Source of the DNA: Climacium dendroides
Lineage: Eukaryota > Streptophyta > Bryopsida > Hypnales > Climaciaceae
Length of the DNA: 64,000 nucleotides
Reading direction: 5' to 3'
NCBI GenBank assembly: GCA_950106755.1
Contig: OX467083.1
Span: 43,910,555-43,974,554, forward strand
A program made the position numbers and the translations under genes. This document shows, piece by piece, positions 1 to 13,518 of the stretch; the first letter of the stretch is position 1; every line of letters starts with the position of its first letter. A model generated the notes under the pieces. That model searched no databases and had not been told where the DNA came from. It saw nothing but the letters and a program-made list of their open reading frames with translations.

Positions 1-54
1 GCAACTTAAAATCATGAATTCTTAGTTATATAAAGGGTTAATTTGACGAGTTTT

Positions 55-977
55 TTTTCGATTGCATTTTCAACCGTCCTCGAAATCATTTTCGATGCAC
101 TTCCAACGACCGCACTCGAATCTCGAGTCCTTATTCCACATCAACCCAACCCCTCGTTTGCTCGGGAAGTGGTACAATGCTCGCCTCGCCTCCCTGGAAC
201 TACTTCGTTTGCATCATAAGTGTGGGTATTGGTTCCCCTAAAACACATGCCAGAGGGGTACATGTCACCTCACACCATTCACAAGACAACATGTAGCACT
301 TTTTTTTAAAATAATTATATTAATACAAAAAATGGCTTGATTTACGTCGAAACTCTTTATTTTCTTCTTGAGAAAGGTACCCTCGAACAAGGTTGAATTG
401 CTTCTTTCAATTTGACGTGTTTTTTCAATTGCATTTTTACCGTCCTCGAAATCATTTTCGATGCACTTCCAACGACTGCACTCGAATCTTGAGTCCTCAT
501 TCCACATCAACCCAACCCCTCGTTCAATTGCTCCGGAAGTGGTACGACGCTCGCCTCGCCTTGCCTCCCCTCCCCGGAACGAGAGCTTTCGTTTGCATCA
601 TAAGTGTGTGGGCATCGGTTCCCCTAAACCACATGCCAGAGGATGATGGCAAAGAGATCAAAGCCAGTGGTCAGTTGGGTCAGTAATTGTCAGGTGTTGC
701 GAACATGGAGCGGAGGAATCGTGGCAAGCATGATATACCCGTGCCAGAAAAGCCCTGAACTACCGATTCAATAATCCGTCCGGGTCAAACGGTTTAACTG
801 GCATTACCGTACCACCCGCAGCAGCACACTCAGGCGCGGCGGAAAAATTGAATTTCCACGTCAGATTCCCAAGGGGTACATGTCACCTCACACCATTCAC
901 GAGACGACATGTGGCACTTTAAAAAATATATATATATATATATTAATATAAAAAAAATGGCTTGATTTACGTCGAAT
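55..977. repeat. Duplicated two-part block (about 200 + 100 bp, two copies)
   Basis: A block at about 55-250 recurs at about 415-640 with minor differences. Both copies share the stretch from 'ccgtcctcgaaatcatttt' through 'cacatcaacccaacccctcg'. A second block at about 256-352, containing 'catgtcacctcacaccattc' and ending in 'ggcttgatttacgtcgaa', recurs at about 873-977. The later copy carries a short (ta)n run near 919-940. The order A-B, A'-B' shows a segmental duplication, with about 230 bp of extra DNA between A' and B'. ORFs in it are short and match no family I know. Confidence 0.8.
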
Positions 978-3629
978 CGAACCTCCACCTAGGGTAACTT
1001 GTAGTGGGCGTCGAAGGTTACGACAATTATCTTATAGGATTAGATATTTTTGGTTCGTTGGCGTCGAAGGTTACACCTAATGTGTTTTATTGTTTTTTTG
1101 TTTTTGTTTTATTTTGGGTAGTATAGGAAGCGATTTTTGTTGGAGCAATGGAGTTGGTGTCCATACGAGGTGGGTACCTTCAAAACCGTCACTTTTGACT
1201 ACTATAACGCCTATCTATTGTGGGCAAGAGGATTGCTATTATGTGAGCATAGGAGTGTGAGCCCATGAGCCTAGAATAAATACTACAAAAATTGTTTATG
1301 ATTATAGGGTATATATGTTACAAATATCCGTATTATAGATGTTTATGATACATACACACTCTAAAGTGTGGGGTATCTATATTATAGGTACCTATATTGA
1401 AGGCTCAATGCTCACAAGCTCGCATTTTTGGATTCACGTACTAGCATTGTTGCTATGAGCAAGGTGTGATTTGGGGCATACCTATATAAATGGATGAAAT
1501 TTAAATTATCCATCTGAATGAATGAATAAACATTCATCCAAAGAGTGATATTGTCCTTAGAATATATAGCAAATCATCAATTTCATCTATTAAAAATAGA
1601 ATAATATATTACCTAAAATTCCTTCCAAAAGAATTGTATTGCTTTTGAGTAAAATATTGCTTCTCCCCACCTTTATCCATTGTAAATTCTATTGGAATGG
1701 TCACTCATATTGACTAGATAACACTCTTTTTTCCTAATCTAAGTTTGATCTTGTTAGAGAATCCGTACAAAAAGTTGCCTTACACTATTGTATACTATCT
1801 CATTATGTGAATATGTACAATTTCTTTCTAATCCTATAAGATAATTGTATTTAATTGTGACCTATTTTTAAAACTAAACCCCATAGATTCTTGCCTTTAT
1901 ATATGAGAGTCAAGGATGTTTTGGGTTTACATTTTCATAGTATTTCATTTATACGGTGTTTAAAAAATGCATGCTAAAAGAGTCTTTGAATTCTAGTTTG
2001 ACTTTCAACAAGATTCAACAAAATTCATATGATTTATTTAATAGTAATAGTACTCAATTGTTTATTCAATCGTGTTTATAAGTTGTTTCATCAAGTTTAT
2101 GTCTTCCTTCAAGTGTTGCGATAAGAATTTGCTCAATTCATATGCTCCTTGTGATCCTACATTATTAAACCTCGGATTCCGTGGACACCAATTTGTGGCA
2201 TTTGGATGACAATCAAACAAGATGGATGGAAATTAGAAGCTCTTTTCATCCAAATTTTCTTGTTAACCTTTCATGATGAGTTATAAAGAGCATGCATTTG
2301 AGTTTGTAGTCTTACTAGTATTTGTCTTCACACAAACGAGAAGTTAGTAAAACAATGGATTAAAAAATAAACTATTTTTATATATTTTGGAAAGTTCTTG
2401 CTCTTTGCCCAAAATTTGAAATTTATCTATAAAATTGATATTTTTTTGAATTTGAACCAAACTAATGAAATGAAGTCCATTTGTTCTAGTTTTTAATTTG
2501 GTTTGGATTTGAAAAAAATCCTAAATTGAATATTTTATTGCAATTTGAACTCTAGCCATATTCCAATGTCTAGTGAATTTTGATTTGTAGAGTGATATGA
2601 AAATTAACACTATGATGTTTTTCACTAAAAAAAATATATATGATAAAATTTTCAAAAGATTCGATAAATTTTTGTTTGATAAGAATTTTCTTCACATTTC
2701 TTTGAAACTTTTGACAAAAATCAATTTTCTATATAAAAATCTAAATATTTTGAGAAACAAAAGAATACATGAGATTTCATATTTACAAAATGAATTTTTT
2801 TTTCATGTATAGTCGCTAAATGGAAGCATATAGAGTGATGTAATTTAACCTCCATTTCTATAGTTATATGTTAGGTGTTTCAGGGGTGTTCATGAAGATT
2901 GTTTACTATTAACCTTGTAACAACATCAAGGCTAAAAATATCCAATGTGTGATTAAGAACCCTTTTGTGTAAGACAAAAGTATAGATGTTCATGCTTGGA
3001 ATTTGGTATGAAAAGTGGAGGTCTTGTACACATGAAAATGATCTCTAATGAGTACTTTTTGGGGGAGGAAATGAATCTTATTATTATCAAAGTTGAAAAA
3101 ACAATTGCCAGTCATGTAGAATAGGAATTGAAAGGGTTGGAATTGGGGTGAAGAATCACATTTATAGAACATCAATGAACACCGCCATGTGATTTGTATA
3201 CATGGCAAAAATGTCTATTCATTGTTCCACAATCTTGAGGATGCTTTTGGATTGTCCTTGCAACTCATGTAGGGAGTCAAAAGAAACACTTTAAAATCCA
3301 AATGAATGCAAATAGTTCCTTGAAGGATCTACAATAGAAGGCTATATGTTTCTACTCTAATCATCTAAAATATGTCTATTTTTATTTAAAAGTGAGTTGA
3401 CAAAATACATTTGAAAAAATCTTTGATTTTCTACTTTATTGCAACAAAATAAATTGTGAATCCAATCAATTTAAATATGCACGACGTGCAGTGGGTCATT
3501 CAACCTTATTCCCTTAGTCTTCCAACGTCCGTAATTGTGAACCATGAACATAGAGGCTCTAGGGACTTTTATGCAACATTCATTCCAACCAATGTTTGAC
3601 TTTTAAAAACCACATTTTCTGTTGTTTAT
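978..3629. other. AT-rich intergenic DNA, no gene seen
   Basis: Very AT-rich sequence with frequent stops in all frames. Only ORFs of about 60-75 codons with low-complexity translations occur, and none resembles a known domain. No tRNA, rRNA or clear terminal repeat was seen. Confidence 0.6.
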
Positions 3630-4452
3630 TTGGTGAAATTGAGGTACATGATACATAACTTATATATAATTATAAATGTAAGCAAAAATTCAAGAAAGGA
3701 TTCAGGCGCTAAGGGGTTAAGCATATCCTCCATGCAAACGTCTCTCAGACCCCTTCATCCATCCGTCTTCATCCGTCCATCCACCGACGTCGTCGCTGTC
3801 GGTCACTGGAGAGGGCGGACGAAAGCAGAGACGTCCGTCCAACGGACATCTGCAGTCATTCCGTCCATCCGTTCATGGGCATTCATGACATGCATGTAGG
3901 AAAGGATGTGCATGCCATGGCCCTGAAGGGAGATGGGAGAGAGACGAGGTTGAAGCTGCGGCAGCATAAGCTTAGCATTGCAAAGCTAAGTCAAGCAAAA
4001 GAAGTCCGACGCCTCTCAGGCAGCAGCAAAGGAATGCCACACCGTCGCCATCGCCACTTGCAGTAACGACATTGGCTACAACGACCTGCATTACAATACT
4101 TCTGCATTCCATCTGCTTGGACCATTTCTTGCTTTGTATCCCCTTTCCATGTCCGCAGTTTGGTGCAGGTCGCTCCCGTTGGGATTGAGTGGGGTGCGAG
4201 GAGCTTCGCGGTGCGTACCGTTGGCTTCTTGACCGGAATTCGCAGGTCCTGCGGGGTATGAGCAGCTGGTTGGATGGCCCCGTTGGGAACGCACGCGTGA
4301 TCGCAATGCGGGTGCGCGGTGAGGAACATGGTCGCGGTTTTGGTTGGAGTGATGGGTGTGAGTGGATCGCGTGTTTTGAAGTCCGTTTCGTGGAAGTTCG
4401 TTTCCCTGAGATGACGCTTTTGCACGTCGCCAGCTGAAAAATCCGTTGAGCA
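3630..4452 (+). promoter_or_regulatory. Probable promoter and 5' untranslated region of the myosin VIII gene
   Basis: Base composition shifts from AT-rich to GC-richer near 3700, as expected at the 5' end of a gene, and remains so into coding exon 1. A TTAA preceded by 'ggcgctaagggg' at 3717-3720 resembles the ends of the TTAA-flanked repeats elsewhere in the window, so a repeat may end here. No TATA box or transcription start can be assigned by eye. Open frames here on both strands are composition-driven and show no family match. Confidence 0.4.
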
Positions 4453-7400
4453 TTGTTTCGAGGACCGTTTCGGGCTTGGAGTTCGTTTTCTGGAATACGG
4501 GTAGTCATGTCGTTCGATGCTCCCAGAAGTTCTCTGGAGGTAATGCTGGATTCAATGCGAGGGGAAGGGATGGAGGATTCAATGTGGGCTGCAACAGAAG
4601 AAGAATCGTCACCGGTGGACGACCTGCTCCTGCCGCTCCCGCTGCGTCCGACCTCCAGGGCACGCCTCCCGTCGTCGATGCGAGCTAAGAAGGCGCTGGG
4701 GGCGTCCTTGGACAATCTGACGGTTCCGAGTAAAGGTTCCCCTGCTTTGTTGAAGGAGAATATTGCCCTGGAGTCTCCCATTGCTAACTTGATGTCCGAT
4801 CCCAAGTGCGTGGCGAGACCCGACCTTGCACCGGAGAATGGCCACACACCTCTCGCGGAACGAGACATCGTGGCGAACAATGGCAGCTTCTCCTGTCTCC
4901 AGTTCGTCACCTCCCCGTCCGCTATGTTCACGCCGGCGAGGGGAGGCCGAGAGCTGGATGGCGGAGACCAATTGCCGACTCGCAATTTCGACGAAAGAAG
5001 CAATGGTTCGGCGGAGCGACTCAGTTTCAGTTTTCTAACGGTTCAAGAATCCCCTATCACACCCGCAACAGAGAATTTCGCCCTTCCTGCGACCACGACG
5101 TCTCCACCGTCGGTCAAGAAATGGAAGGATGACGGGACATTGCGACTGAAGAAGGTGTGTCTTCCTTCCCGCTCATGAATCCTCCTCTCAGCTGAAGGTC
5201 TGAAGCTCTGTGGCTTTGCTGACAAGATGAAAGCACGCCATGGATCACTCTTAACTGCCACCGCTGATCATTGGACACGATGACTTGGCCTCGTCGTTTG
5301 TAGTAACGCGGTTGGAGATGGCGTCATGACTTAAGCTTTGCTTGTGCACGGGCAATTGTGTTGCTCATTTTGTTGTGTTTCTTATGGAATGTATGGCCTG
5401 CCATCGCAGAATCTTCGCGTCTGGTGCTTATCTTCCGAATACAGATGGGTCTCTGGAACGATAGTTTCTGCCGAAGAGACAGAGGCCATGGTCCGCACCT
5501 CCGATAAAGAAGTGAGAATTTGCACACTTTGAACGCGCCAATTTGAAATTTCCCAGTTCCATGGATTACTATTATCATTGCACAGAATCTGAAGATTGAC
5601 GTCGTCCTTATAATAAAGAATAGGACTGATGTTTTCTGTCTTCAATTGATGCAGGTGATCAGGGTCAACGCCACCAGACTACAACCAGCGAACCCTGATA
5701 TTTTAGAAGGAGTGCATGACCTGATCAAACTGAGCTACCTGAACGAGCCTTCAGTTTTGCACAACTTAGACTTTCGATACGCGCAAGACAAGATTTATGT
5801 AAATCTCTTTGTGAATTTTCTCTTCGTTTTTCTTCCCTTCAAACTCTCATGTGTTTTTTGAAGAGAGTCACTGGTATCATCATCTCTTAGGTCATTTCAC
5901 AAGGCCTGGGAATTCGCAGTTCAATCCCCGTGCAGTTACGACCTTGCCTATAATGAGGAATTGCTGACTAGGAGTGTTGCTGTGCAGACCAGGGCTGGCC
6001 CTGTCCTGATTGCTATTAATCCTTTCAAGAAAGTTCCCATCTATGGTCCAGACAATGTGCGAGCGTACCAGAAGAGAACTTCGGAAAGCTCTCACCCTCA
6101 TGTGTATATGACAGCCGACTCAGCTTTCAAAGCTATGGTTCGAGGTACATGATCTCGATTTGTGGCGGCCAATCATTTGAGGCTAATTTGCATTTCCTGT
6201 GGTCCCGTCATAGGTCATGCGTTGCTCATTGATGTGATATATTCTAGTTCAATCTGAAACTATGTTGAAGATGGACTTGGCTATAGAGCTCTCTAGGCAT
6301 ATTCGGCCTCAAGGTGTTGAAACCCTGCATTGACTTGTATGTGTGCAGATGGCACTAATCAATCCGTTATTATCAGGTATAATACCAAAATTCGTTTCAA
6401 GCAGGGACATACATCTTGAATAGCCCTCTTTTGCTCATTATGAGAGCTCAAGTTGTCAATATGAGAGTGGATGAGAGCAAATCCGTTTTTGTTTTCTGTT
6501 TTCTTACATTTGGTTCTCATTATTTCCTTTCCAATCAGCGGTAAATCATGTTTCATTTATGGATGATGTTTCGGTAATTTTAGCAAGGGAATACTATTTA
6601 AAATTTGAAAAAACTTAACGAGCGCGTGCGCTTCCGACACATTTGCAGTGGAGAGAGCGGTGCGGGGAAGACGGAAACAGCGAAAATCGCCATGCAATAT
6701 CTTGCTGCACTTGGAGGCGGTGGTGGGCTAGAAGATGAGATTTTGCAGACGAACCCTATTTTGGAAGCATTTGGCAATGCCAAAACGTTAAGAAATGACA
6801 ATTCCAGTCGCTTTGTAGGTTCCGTTTCCTTTTACCTTTGATCAGGATTCAATGATCACATACTCCACATACTATTGTAGCGGTCCGACAGTAATGGTGT
6901 TTTAACTTCTAAAGGTTTCGCAGATCCTCTGAGATCGACAACAGGATTTCTCGTCTTGAAGTATTGTGGTTGTACTGTTGGTGACACTGTTATTCATGTT
7001 TACAGGGCAAGCTGATTGACATACATTTTGATAAAATGGGCAACATATGCGGGGCCAAGATTCAAACTTGTAAGTCTCATCAAATACCATACTTGGGGAT
7101 GCTACTCCGTATTTTTTATTGGCTTATTTTCGCCAACTACATTCTTGTTGCATCCGTTATTACACATTCGTCGTTCATTTTTGATGAGCTTGGTGTTTCA
7201 TGTTTCTAACTTCGGTTGAATTGGTATGGCTGTTCGCAACTCTTGTATACCTGCGTGCGTGAAGATTTATTAGAGAAGGTAAGCCATCTTATGCTGGAGC
7301 AATCTACAAATGGCAGCTCTTTCAGCTTTAGAATTAATGCAGTCTGTTCATGATTTGGTGCATCACCTACGTACTGCAGCAGAACAATTATCTTTTCTGA

Positions 7401-10400
7401 GCACATGAAGTCGTAAGCTTATGAGATTACATTAGAATATGCAGCTGTTCAGCTAATGAAGTTGTATTGCCTGAATTGTGTCGTGATTTCAGTCACGAGT
7501 TGTACAGCAAGCTATGGGCGAAAGGTCTTATCATATTTTTTATCAGCTTTGTGCCGGAGCTGGTACAGATTTACGAGGTGACCTGATTTACTACGCTAAA
7601 CCCTTTCACTGTCTCATAGATTATGGCATCTATTTCCATTCTCGATTGTAATCATGGTACCCGTCATTCCGCAAGTGTTCCTACACTATCGCTGACCTGA
7701 ACCGACATGGAACAGAACGACTACATATAAAATCTGCGAAGGACTATCGGTATCTGAATCAAAGCAGCTGTTTATCCATCGATAACGTCGATGACGCAAA
7801 GGAGTTCCAACTTTTGAGGGTGGGTATTTATTGTTGTCACTACGCTTAATAACTTCTATTAGGGCTTGGTGTCTTCCCATTGACTTCTTTTACACACTCT
7901 TTGAAACTCTTGAAGTCCAACTCGCTAGTAGAAAAGTTTCTGCCCATTGGGATTCTTGAAGACCTAGCAACGTTAAAATTGATAGAGATTTAGGTAAATA
8001 CCGCCCTAACTGGCAAGGTTTAACATAACTAGAAAACTTCTCGGGGTTTGATTTTCTACCGAGGGTCTAGCTGTTAAGACACTTCCATACCTCATAGTGT
8101 GGCATCATGCTTTTATTTGGTGATTGACTCTTCTACTTCGTTGGGGCCTTGCAGAATGCTATGAATGTGGTTCAAATCAGCAAGGAAGATCAGGAGCAAT
8201 CCTTTGAAATGCTTTCGGCTGTTCTGTGGCTTGGCAATATCACTTTCCGCGTAGTTGAGCATGACAGTCATGCTCTTGTTGATGATAATGATGGTATACA
8301 CCAACCGTTGTTTCTGCAACGTAGGACAAATTCATTGCAGCTTGAGGTTCTTTTCTGACAAATTTGCTGTTGAGGTCTTGTTTAGCACATTGAATGTTGA
8401 GATCTAGTTTATATCCTTTGTTTGCAGCCGTGGAAGTAGCAGCAGGGTTGCTTCACTGCAAGTCCAGTGACCTCGTGACAGCTCTTTCTACACGACGGAT
8501 CCGTGCCGGAGGTGATGACATTGTACAAAGATTGACCTTATCGCAGGTATTGATTTATTTCCCTCCAATTCTTGAAATTATTAAGCAGCACTAGTTGTTT
8601 CAACGAATGTAAAAACATAATTGCTTGCATACTAGATGCGGAAGATCTTTCTTGTTTGGTTCTTTGATTCCTAATCCTCCATCCCAAGGACACCTAATGG
8701 AAGAATATTGTAGTTTGCACGCAGACGTCTGTTTTTTCTGATTCTCTCTTGGTCGCAGGCTACTGATTCGAGGGATGCTCTTGCAAAAGCTATCTACTCA
8801 AACTTGTTCGACTGGTTGGTGGAGCGGATCAACAAGTCTTTGGAGGTTGGCAAGCAGAGGACAGGAAGATCGATCAGCATTCTGGACATTTATGGTTTTG
8901 AATCTTTCAAGGTAATAGGGATGTCCTTTAAATTGTATCGAAGTGAGGGTGCTGAACCTCTGTCAATAAATAAGTAGGTGTCAATCCCCGATTGAATTTG
9001 CGGGTACTGGCCAGCCCTTTTTTTGGTCGATTTTGCCATTTTTTTGTGAAATAGGTTTGTAGACCGTATAAGTGAAGGGGTAACTCTAATATTTTCGATA
9101 ATAATGGTTGAGATTCTTGATGACATGACATGCTTGCATTCCATAAGCATTTTCTCCTAGAATCTCCCCATTCTTCAAAATTAGTCATCTCAAACTGTCT
9201 TGGTGTGATTGCAGAAAAACAGTTTTGAGCAGTTATGCATTAACTACGCAAACGAAAGACTGCAGCAACACTTCAATCGTCACTTGTTCAAGCTTGAACA
9301 AGAGGTAACTTGAGGACTGATTTATTTGGTATCCTTTATTGTTTCCAAGGTTTCAGCTGATTTTGCATTTTCTAGAATCTGAACACATTTCCACTGCAAG
9401 ACAAGACCTTTTAATTGTCTGACCTAGAAACTGATAAGAGTTCCGCTTTTTGCTGTATTTTTTTCAGGAGTACACCTCAGAAAATATTGATTGGACTAGA
9501 GTGGATTTTGAAGACAACCAGGAGTGCCTTGATCTTATCGAGAAGGTACATGTTCTTTAAATGACACTATCTAGATACTCAAAGTGAATCATCTTTTAAT
9601 TCCCACAAACCATCTGACAATTATTGTTCCCTTCGATTCGATTGGCACTGTATTTATAAGCCGGTTTTAAGATCAGATAATCTCTTTGTGAAAGTTGAAT
9701 AATCTGTGACTGGAGTCTCTTGCTCTAGAGACTATCGCAACTCTCAAAGCTAACAACGTTTGGAATATGTGTTTTACAGAGACCACTAGGTTTGATTTCA
9801 TTACTTGATGAGGAGTGCATGTTCCCACGAGCTTCAGATTTAACTCTTGCCAATAAACTGAAAGAGCATTTAAAGGGCAATGACTGCTTCAAAGGCGAAC
9901 GAGATAAGGCATTCAGAGTTTGCCACTACGCTGGAGAGGTATTCGTCTTGCAATTACTTTTTTCCTAGCGCATGAGAATGCTCCATTTGCTATCCTGAAG
10001 CATGAGAAAATTTAGATCTTGAGGTTTTTTCGCTCTCTTAGAATATTCTGTGTTCCTCTAGTATGTGTAGTTCGGCTGCCAACTCGAATTTATTAATTCT
10101 AAACCATTTCCTCTCTTAAATTTTTTAGCTTGTGACCTGTTGTTATCAGCTTCAGGCAATTAAGTTGAGACCTTGGTTGCAGGTGGTTTATGAAACAAAT
10201 GGGTTTCTCGAGAAGAACAGGGACCTGCTTCATGCCGATTTGCTGCAGCTGCTTGCGTCTTGCGATTGCGCATTGCCGCAACTCTTTGGTGCCTCTATTG
10301 GAGAAGATGCGCAGAAGTTGCTCAGTCCTACTCGTAGGGCTAATGGCGGTGGCACAGAATCACAAAAGCAGAGTGTGGCAGCAAAATTCAAGGTGTGGTC

Positions 10401-13400
10401 CGAATACCCGCAAAGTTCTTCTATCCTTAGCATTAATTGTCTATATCATCCTAATGTCAATGTAAACTTCCAGCCAATTATGTGTTTATTTCCTTCTAAA
10501 AATGATATTGAAGCTACCTCGCATTGTGGGTATCAGTAAACGATTTGGATAATTAACAGCTCTTCTTTTATCATTTGGTTTCATAGGGCCAATTGTTCAA
10601 GCTGATGCAAAGACTGGAAGGCACTGAGCCGCACTTCATAAGGTGCATTAAACCCAATGCATCACAGCTTCCAAATATTTTCGACCAGGAGCTGGTATTA
10701 CAGCAGCTACGGTGTTGTGGAGTCCTTGAAGTTGTTCGCATATCACGTTCTGGCTATCCAACCCGCCATTCACATGACGAATTTGCAATCAGGTAGAGTA
10801 ATACTAATTGAATTTTACATAATAAGTGCGGCGTAGGTATTGAGTTCTCAAATTGTCAAAGCGATTTCCAAGCCCCTAGATTATTGCCACCTTTATGGTT
10901 CTTCATTCATGTATCTCAAATACATAGTTTTCATTTTCTGTCAGCATGCGAGGTAAGCATGAAGGCAAGTATGCGTAGGAACCTCATCGTTCAGTGATAT
11001 TAAAACAGTGCACTTATGAATGGGCAGGTATGGCTTTCTTCTTCCCAGAAGTTTGTCTAACCAAGAGGACATGCTGGACATCTGCGTTTCCATTTTACAT
11101 CAATTTGGCATATCTCCAGATATGTACCAAGTTGGTATCACGAAGCTGTTTTTCCGTGCTGGACAGGTAAGATGTGGCCGCTGACAACAGCCAACTTCTC
11201 GTTTCCTGCCTGATATGGTGATTCCTATTGTGGAGTACTTCTCAAGAATGCTTTATTTAGTTACTTTTGACATTTCGTTGAGTTACTCTATGTATTTTAT
11301 TATAATTTGAGGATCCAACGTGACATCGAAATAAGATTTATACATGGCTAACACCTATCGTGAAAATGATATCACAGATAGGACATTTGGAGGACGTTAG
11401 ATTGAGGACCCTGCAGGGTATTACTCAAGTTCAAGCATTGTACAAGGGTTACAAGGCCCGCTGCATTTATCAAAAACGACGTGCGACCACAATTTTCCTG
11501 CAATCTCGTAAGGCGTTCCCTTCAGTGAATTTTAACGCCGTGTGACATAAAAGATGCTTTTATCTGTTTCTGCAGCTTGTCGATTGAAATGTTGCAAAGG
11601 ATTCAGTTTTCTATTGTAAGGTTATCGTGTATTGACCTTTTTCATTTTAGAATTAGTCTTGAATTGTGTGCCACTATTGTTTTCCTAGCAAACCATTGCC
11701 CTAGCAGTATTTTGCGTTATTGTTGATTAGGATAACCAAATAGTGCTTGAGTGGAATTTCTCTGCTGGAAATTTTTCAGTGGTGAGAGGGGCAATAGCAA
11801 GACGTCGATTTGAGGTTCTGCGAGAGAGGCATCGTGCAGCTATTGTGATCCAAAAGTATGCACGAAGGCAGGCTGCCTGCCGTAAATATCAATCAGCAAA
11901 GGGAAAAATTGTGTATGTTCAAGCAGGTAATATTTCTTTGAGTCCAAAACATTTATGTGGTTCTCTTGTGTTACGTGCAACTGCCTGTAGAATTTCATTG
12001 GTGTACTCTTAACATTAACTCGGGAATGGCATGCTGCAGTCGTTCGCATGTGGCTAGCAAGGAAACATTTCCTTGCTCGGAAAATGGAGGCTGAACAGCA
12101 GAAACTGGCAGCTGAGGCCAAGCTAGAAATGGAAGCTCGTGCGAGGGAAGAAGAGGAAGCTAGGTTAAAAGCAGAGAAACTCAAGGAAGAACTCAGAATC
12201 AAAGAACAGGAGACACTTGCTGATGACGAGGTTGATGCAGTTGTGGAATGCATCAAGGAGGTGTCTAACCCGGCACCTACAGAAACTGTGGCAGCAGAGG
12301 TGGGTTTACATCTACCATTCGGCGCACACATTGTGCTGTACTAACGTAGAGGGTACTCGCTGCATTACTTTAAGTATTTTAACCTATATGAAGGATTGTG
12401 CTTTCTAAGAGGTCAGCTCAAAGTTGTGGAGAGAGCCAAACCTTTGGAGATCAATTTATCATAACTTACGAATTTCTTCTGCAATTTCGAAGTGGAGGTG
12501 TAGACCACTATTTAAGGGACAGGAGACAACCCCATGTCCATTCAATGATCAGTGACCATAGACATCACGTTCTCAGCTTGCTAATTGAGGCCGATCATAT
12601 GCATGAATCGATGAGTTACGAACTGTTGGTATCATGGTCGGTCAATATGAAACTGGATCAAGTCCCCAATGGGTTTTTTAATCTCTACCTTCGCTTCAGA
12701 AAGCTCGTGACATCCAGACCCGAGAACTGTGGGATTCACTTCCTGTGTGAAATATCTTGCAGGAAATGAAAGAGGCCACCATCAAAGTGCAACCCTCGTA
12801 CCTTCTGGAGCTCCAGCGGCGGGCGGTCATGGCGGAGAAAGCGCTGCGAGAGAAGGAGGAAGACAACGCCATACTGCGGCAGAGACTTCTCCATTACGAG
12901 GCTCGCTGGATGGAGTACGAAGCCAAGATGTCCTCCATGGAGGAGATGTGGCAAAACCAGATGTCCTCGCTGCAGCTAAGTTTAGCAGCCGCCAAGAGGA
13001 GCTTAGCAACCGATGACTCTTTGCTGCAAACGCCCCTGAAGGATGACGGGCACTTCAATGGTGTAGGGAAGCACCACCGTACGAAGCGGCAACTACTGCC
13101 CCCTGATGATGAAGACTTCGATTGGGATGATGCCACAAGCAATGGTACCAAGAGTCCGGACCAGTTCATAAACAAGTATTTGTTAACAGGTCCGGAGTAT
13201 GGCACGCCACGGGGAGACGTGGATGCTGCGCGCTCTGTTGTCAACCACCTCGTCAGAGAGTATGATCACCGAACTCAGGTGTTCAACGACGACGCTGATT
13301 TTCTCATTGAGGTGAAGTCAGGTTTAACAGAAGCCCAGTTAAACCCTGAGGAAGAGCTCAGGAAGCTGAGAATTAGGTTTGACACGTGGAAGAAAGACTT

Positions 13401-13518
13401 CAAAGCCAGATTGCGAGAGACCAAGCTCGTGATGCACAAGTTGTGTAACATAGATTCGGCTGAGAAGGAGAGGGATAGGACGCGCAAAAAGTGGTGGGGA
13501 AAGAGAACCACTCCTTGA
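4453..13518 (+). CDS. Class VIII unconventional myosin, 23 exons
   Basis: Actin-based motor of the plant-specific class VIII. In the family these act at plasmodesmata, endosomes, the cortical division site and the phragmoplast. Coding exons: 4453-5154, 5410-5511, 5655-5798, 5988-6144, 6349-6376, 6649-6814, 7006-7069, 7265-7278, 7493-7577, 7716-7819, 8155-8293, 8428-8546, 8759-8911, 9215-9304, 9468-9545, 9780-9938, 10183-10392, 10587-10792, 11028-11166, 11378-11507, 11780-11926, 12040-12299, 12763-13518. Frame closes at every junction. From the ATG at 4507 the product is 1365 aa; 4453 would add 18. Visible (4507 numbering): P-loop GESGAGKT 361-368, switch I NDNSSRF 409-415, switch II DIYGFE 633-638, IQ region from about 940, coiled coil about 1030-1210, and a C-terminus ending KKWWGKR like ATM1. 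The N-terminal extension (about 215 aa in exon 1) is longer than in Arabidopsis. The start choice is uncertain; the class assignment is secure. Confidence 0.95.
7265..7278 (+). other. 14-nt microexon of the myosin VIII gene
   Basis: Exon 7 ends at 7069 leaving one base of a codon, and exon 9 starts in phase 0 at 7493. The 14 bases here are preceded by AG and followed by GTAAGC. They complete the codon and add YLLEK, the conserved myosin motor motif just before SRVV. Without this exon the motif is missing and the frame breaks, so it is almost certainly real. Automated gene models often miss exons this short. Confidence 0.93.

Noticed and set aside
3972..5003. 343-codon open frame on the minus strand
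   Set aside because: It is antisense to myosin VIII exon 1, is Arg/Ser/Pro-rich with no domain, and is explained by the GC-rich composition of that exon.
4826..5132. Overlapping plus-strand frames within the first myosin exon
   Set aside because: They are other reading frames of a coding exon that ends at a GT donor in the myosin frame.
11570..11610. Possible extra myosin exon after 'tttctgcag'
   Set aside because: Joining exon 20 directly to 11780 restores the IQ-region sequence with correct phase; adding this piece disrupts it.
12398..12769. 123-codon plus-strand frame
   Set aside because: It lies in the last myosin intron and has no resemblance to a known domain.
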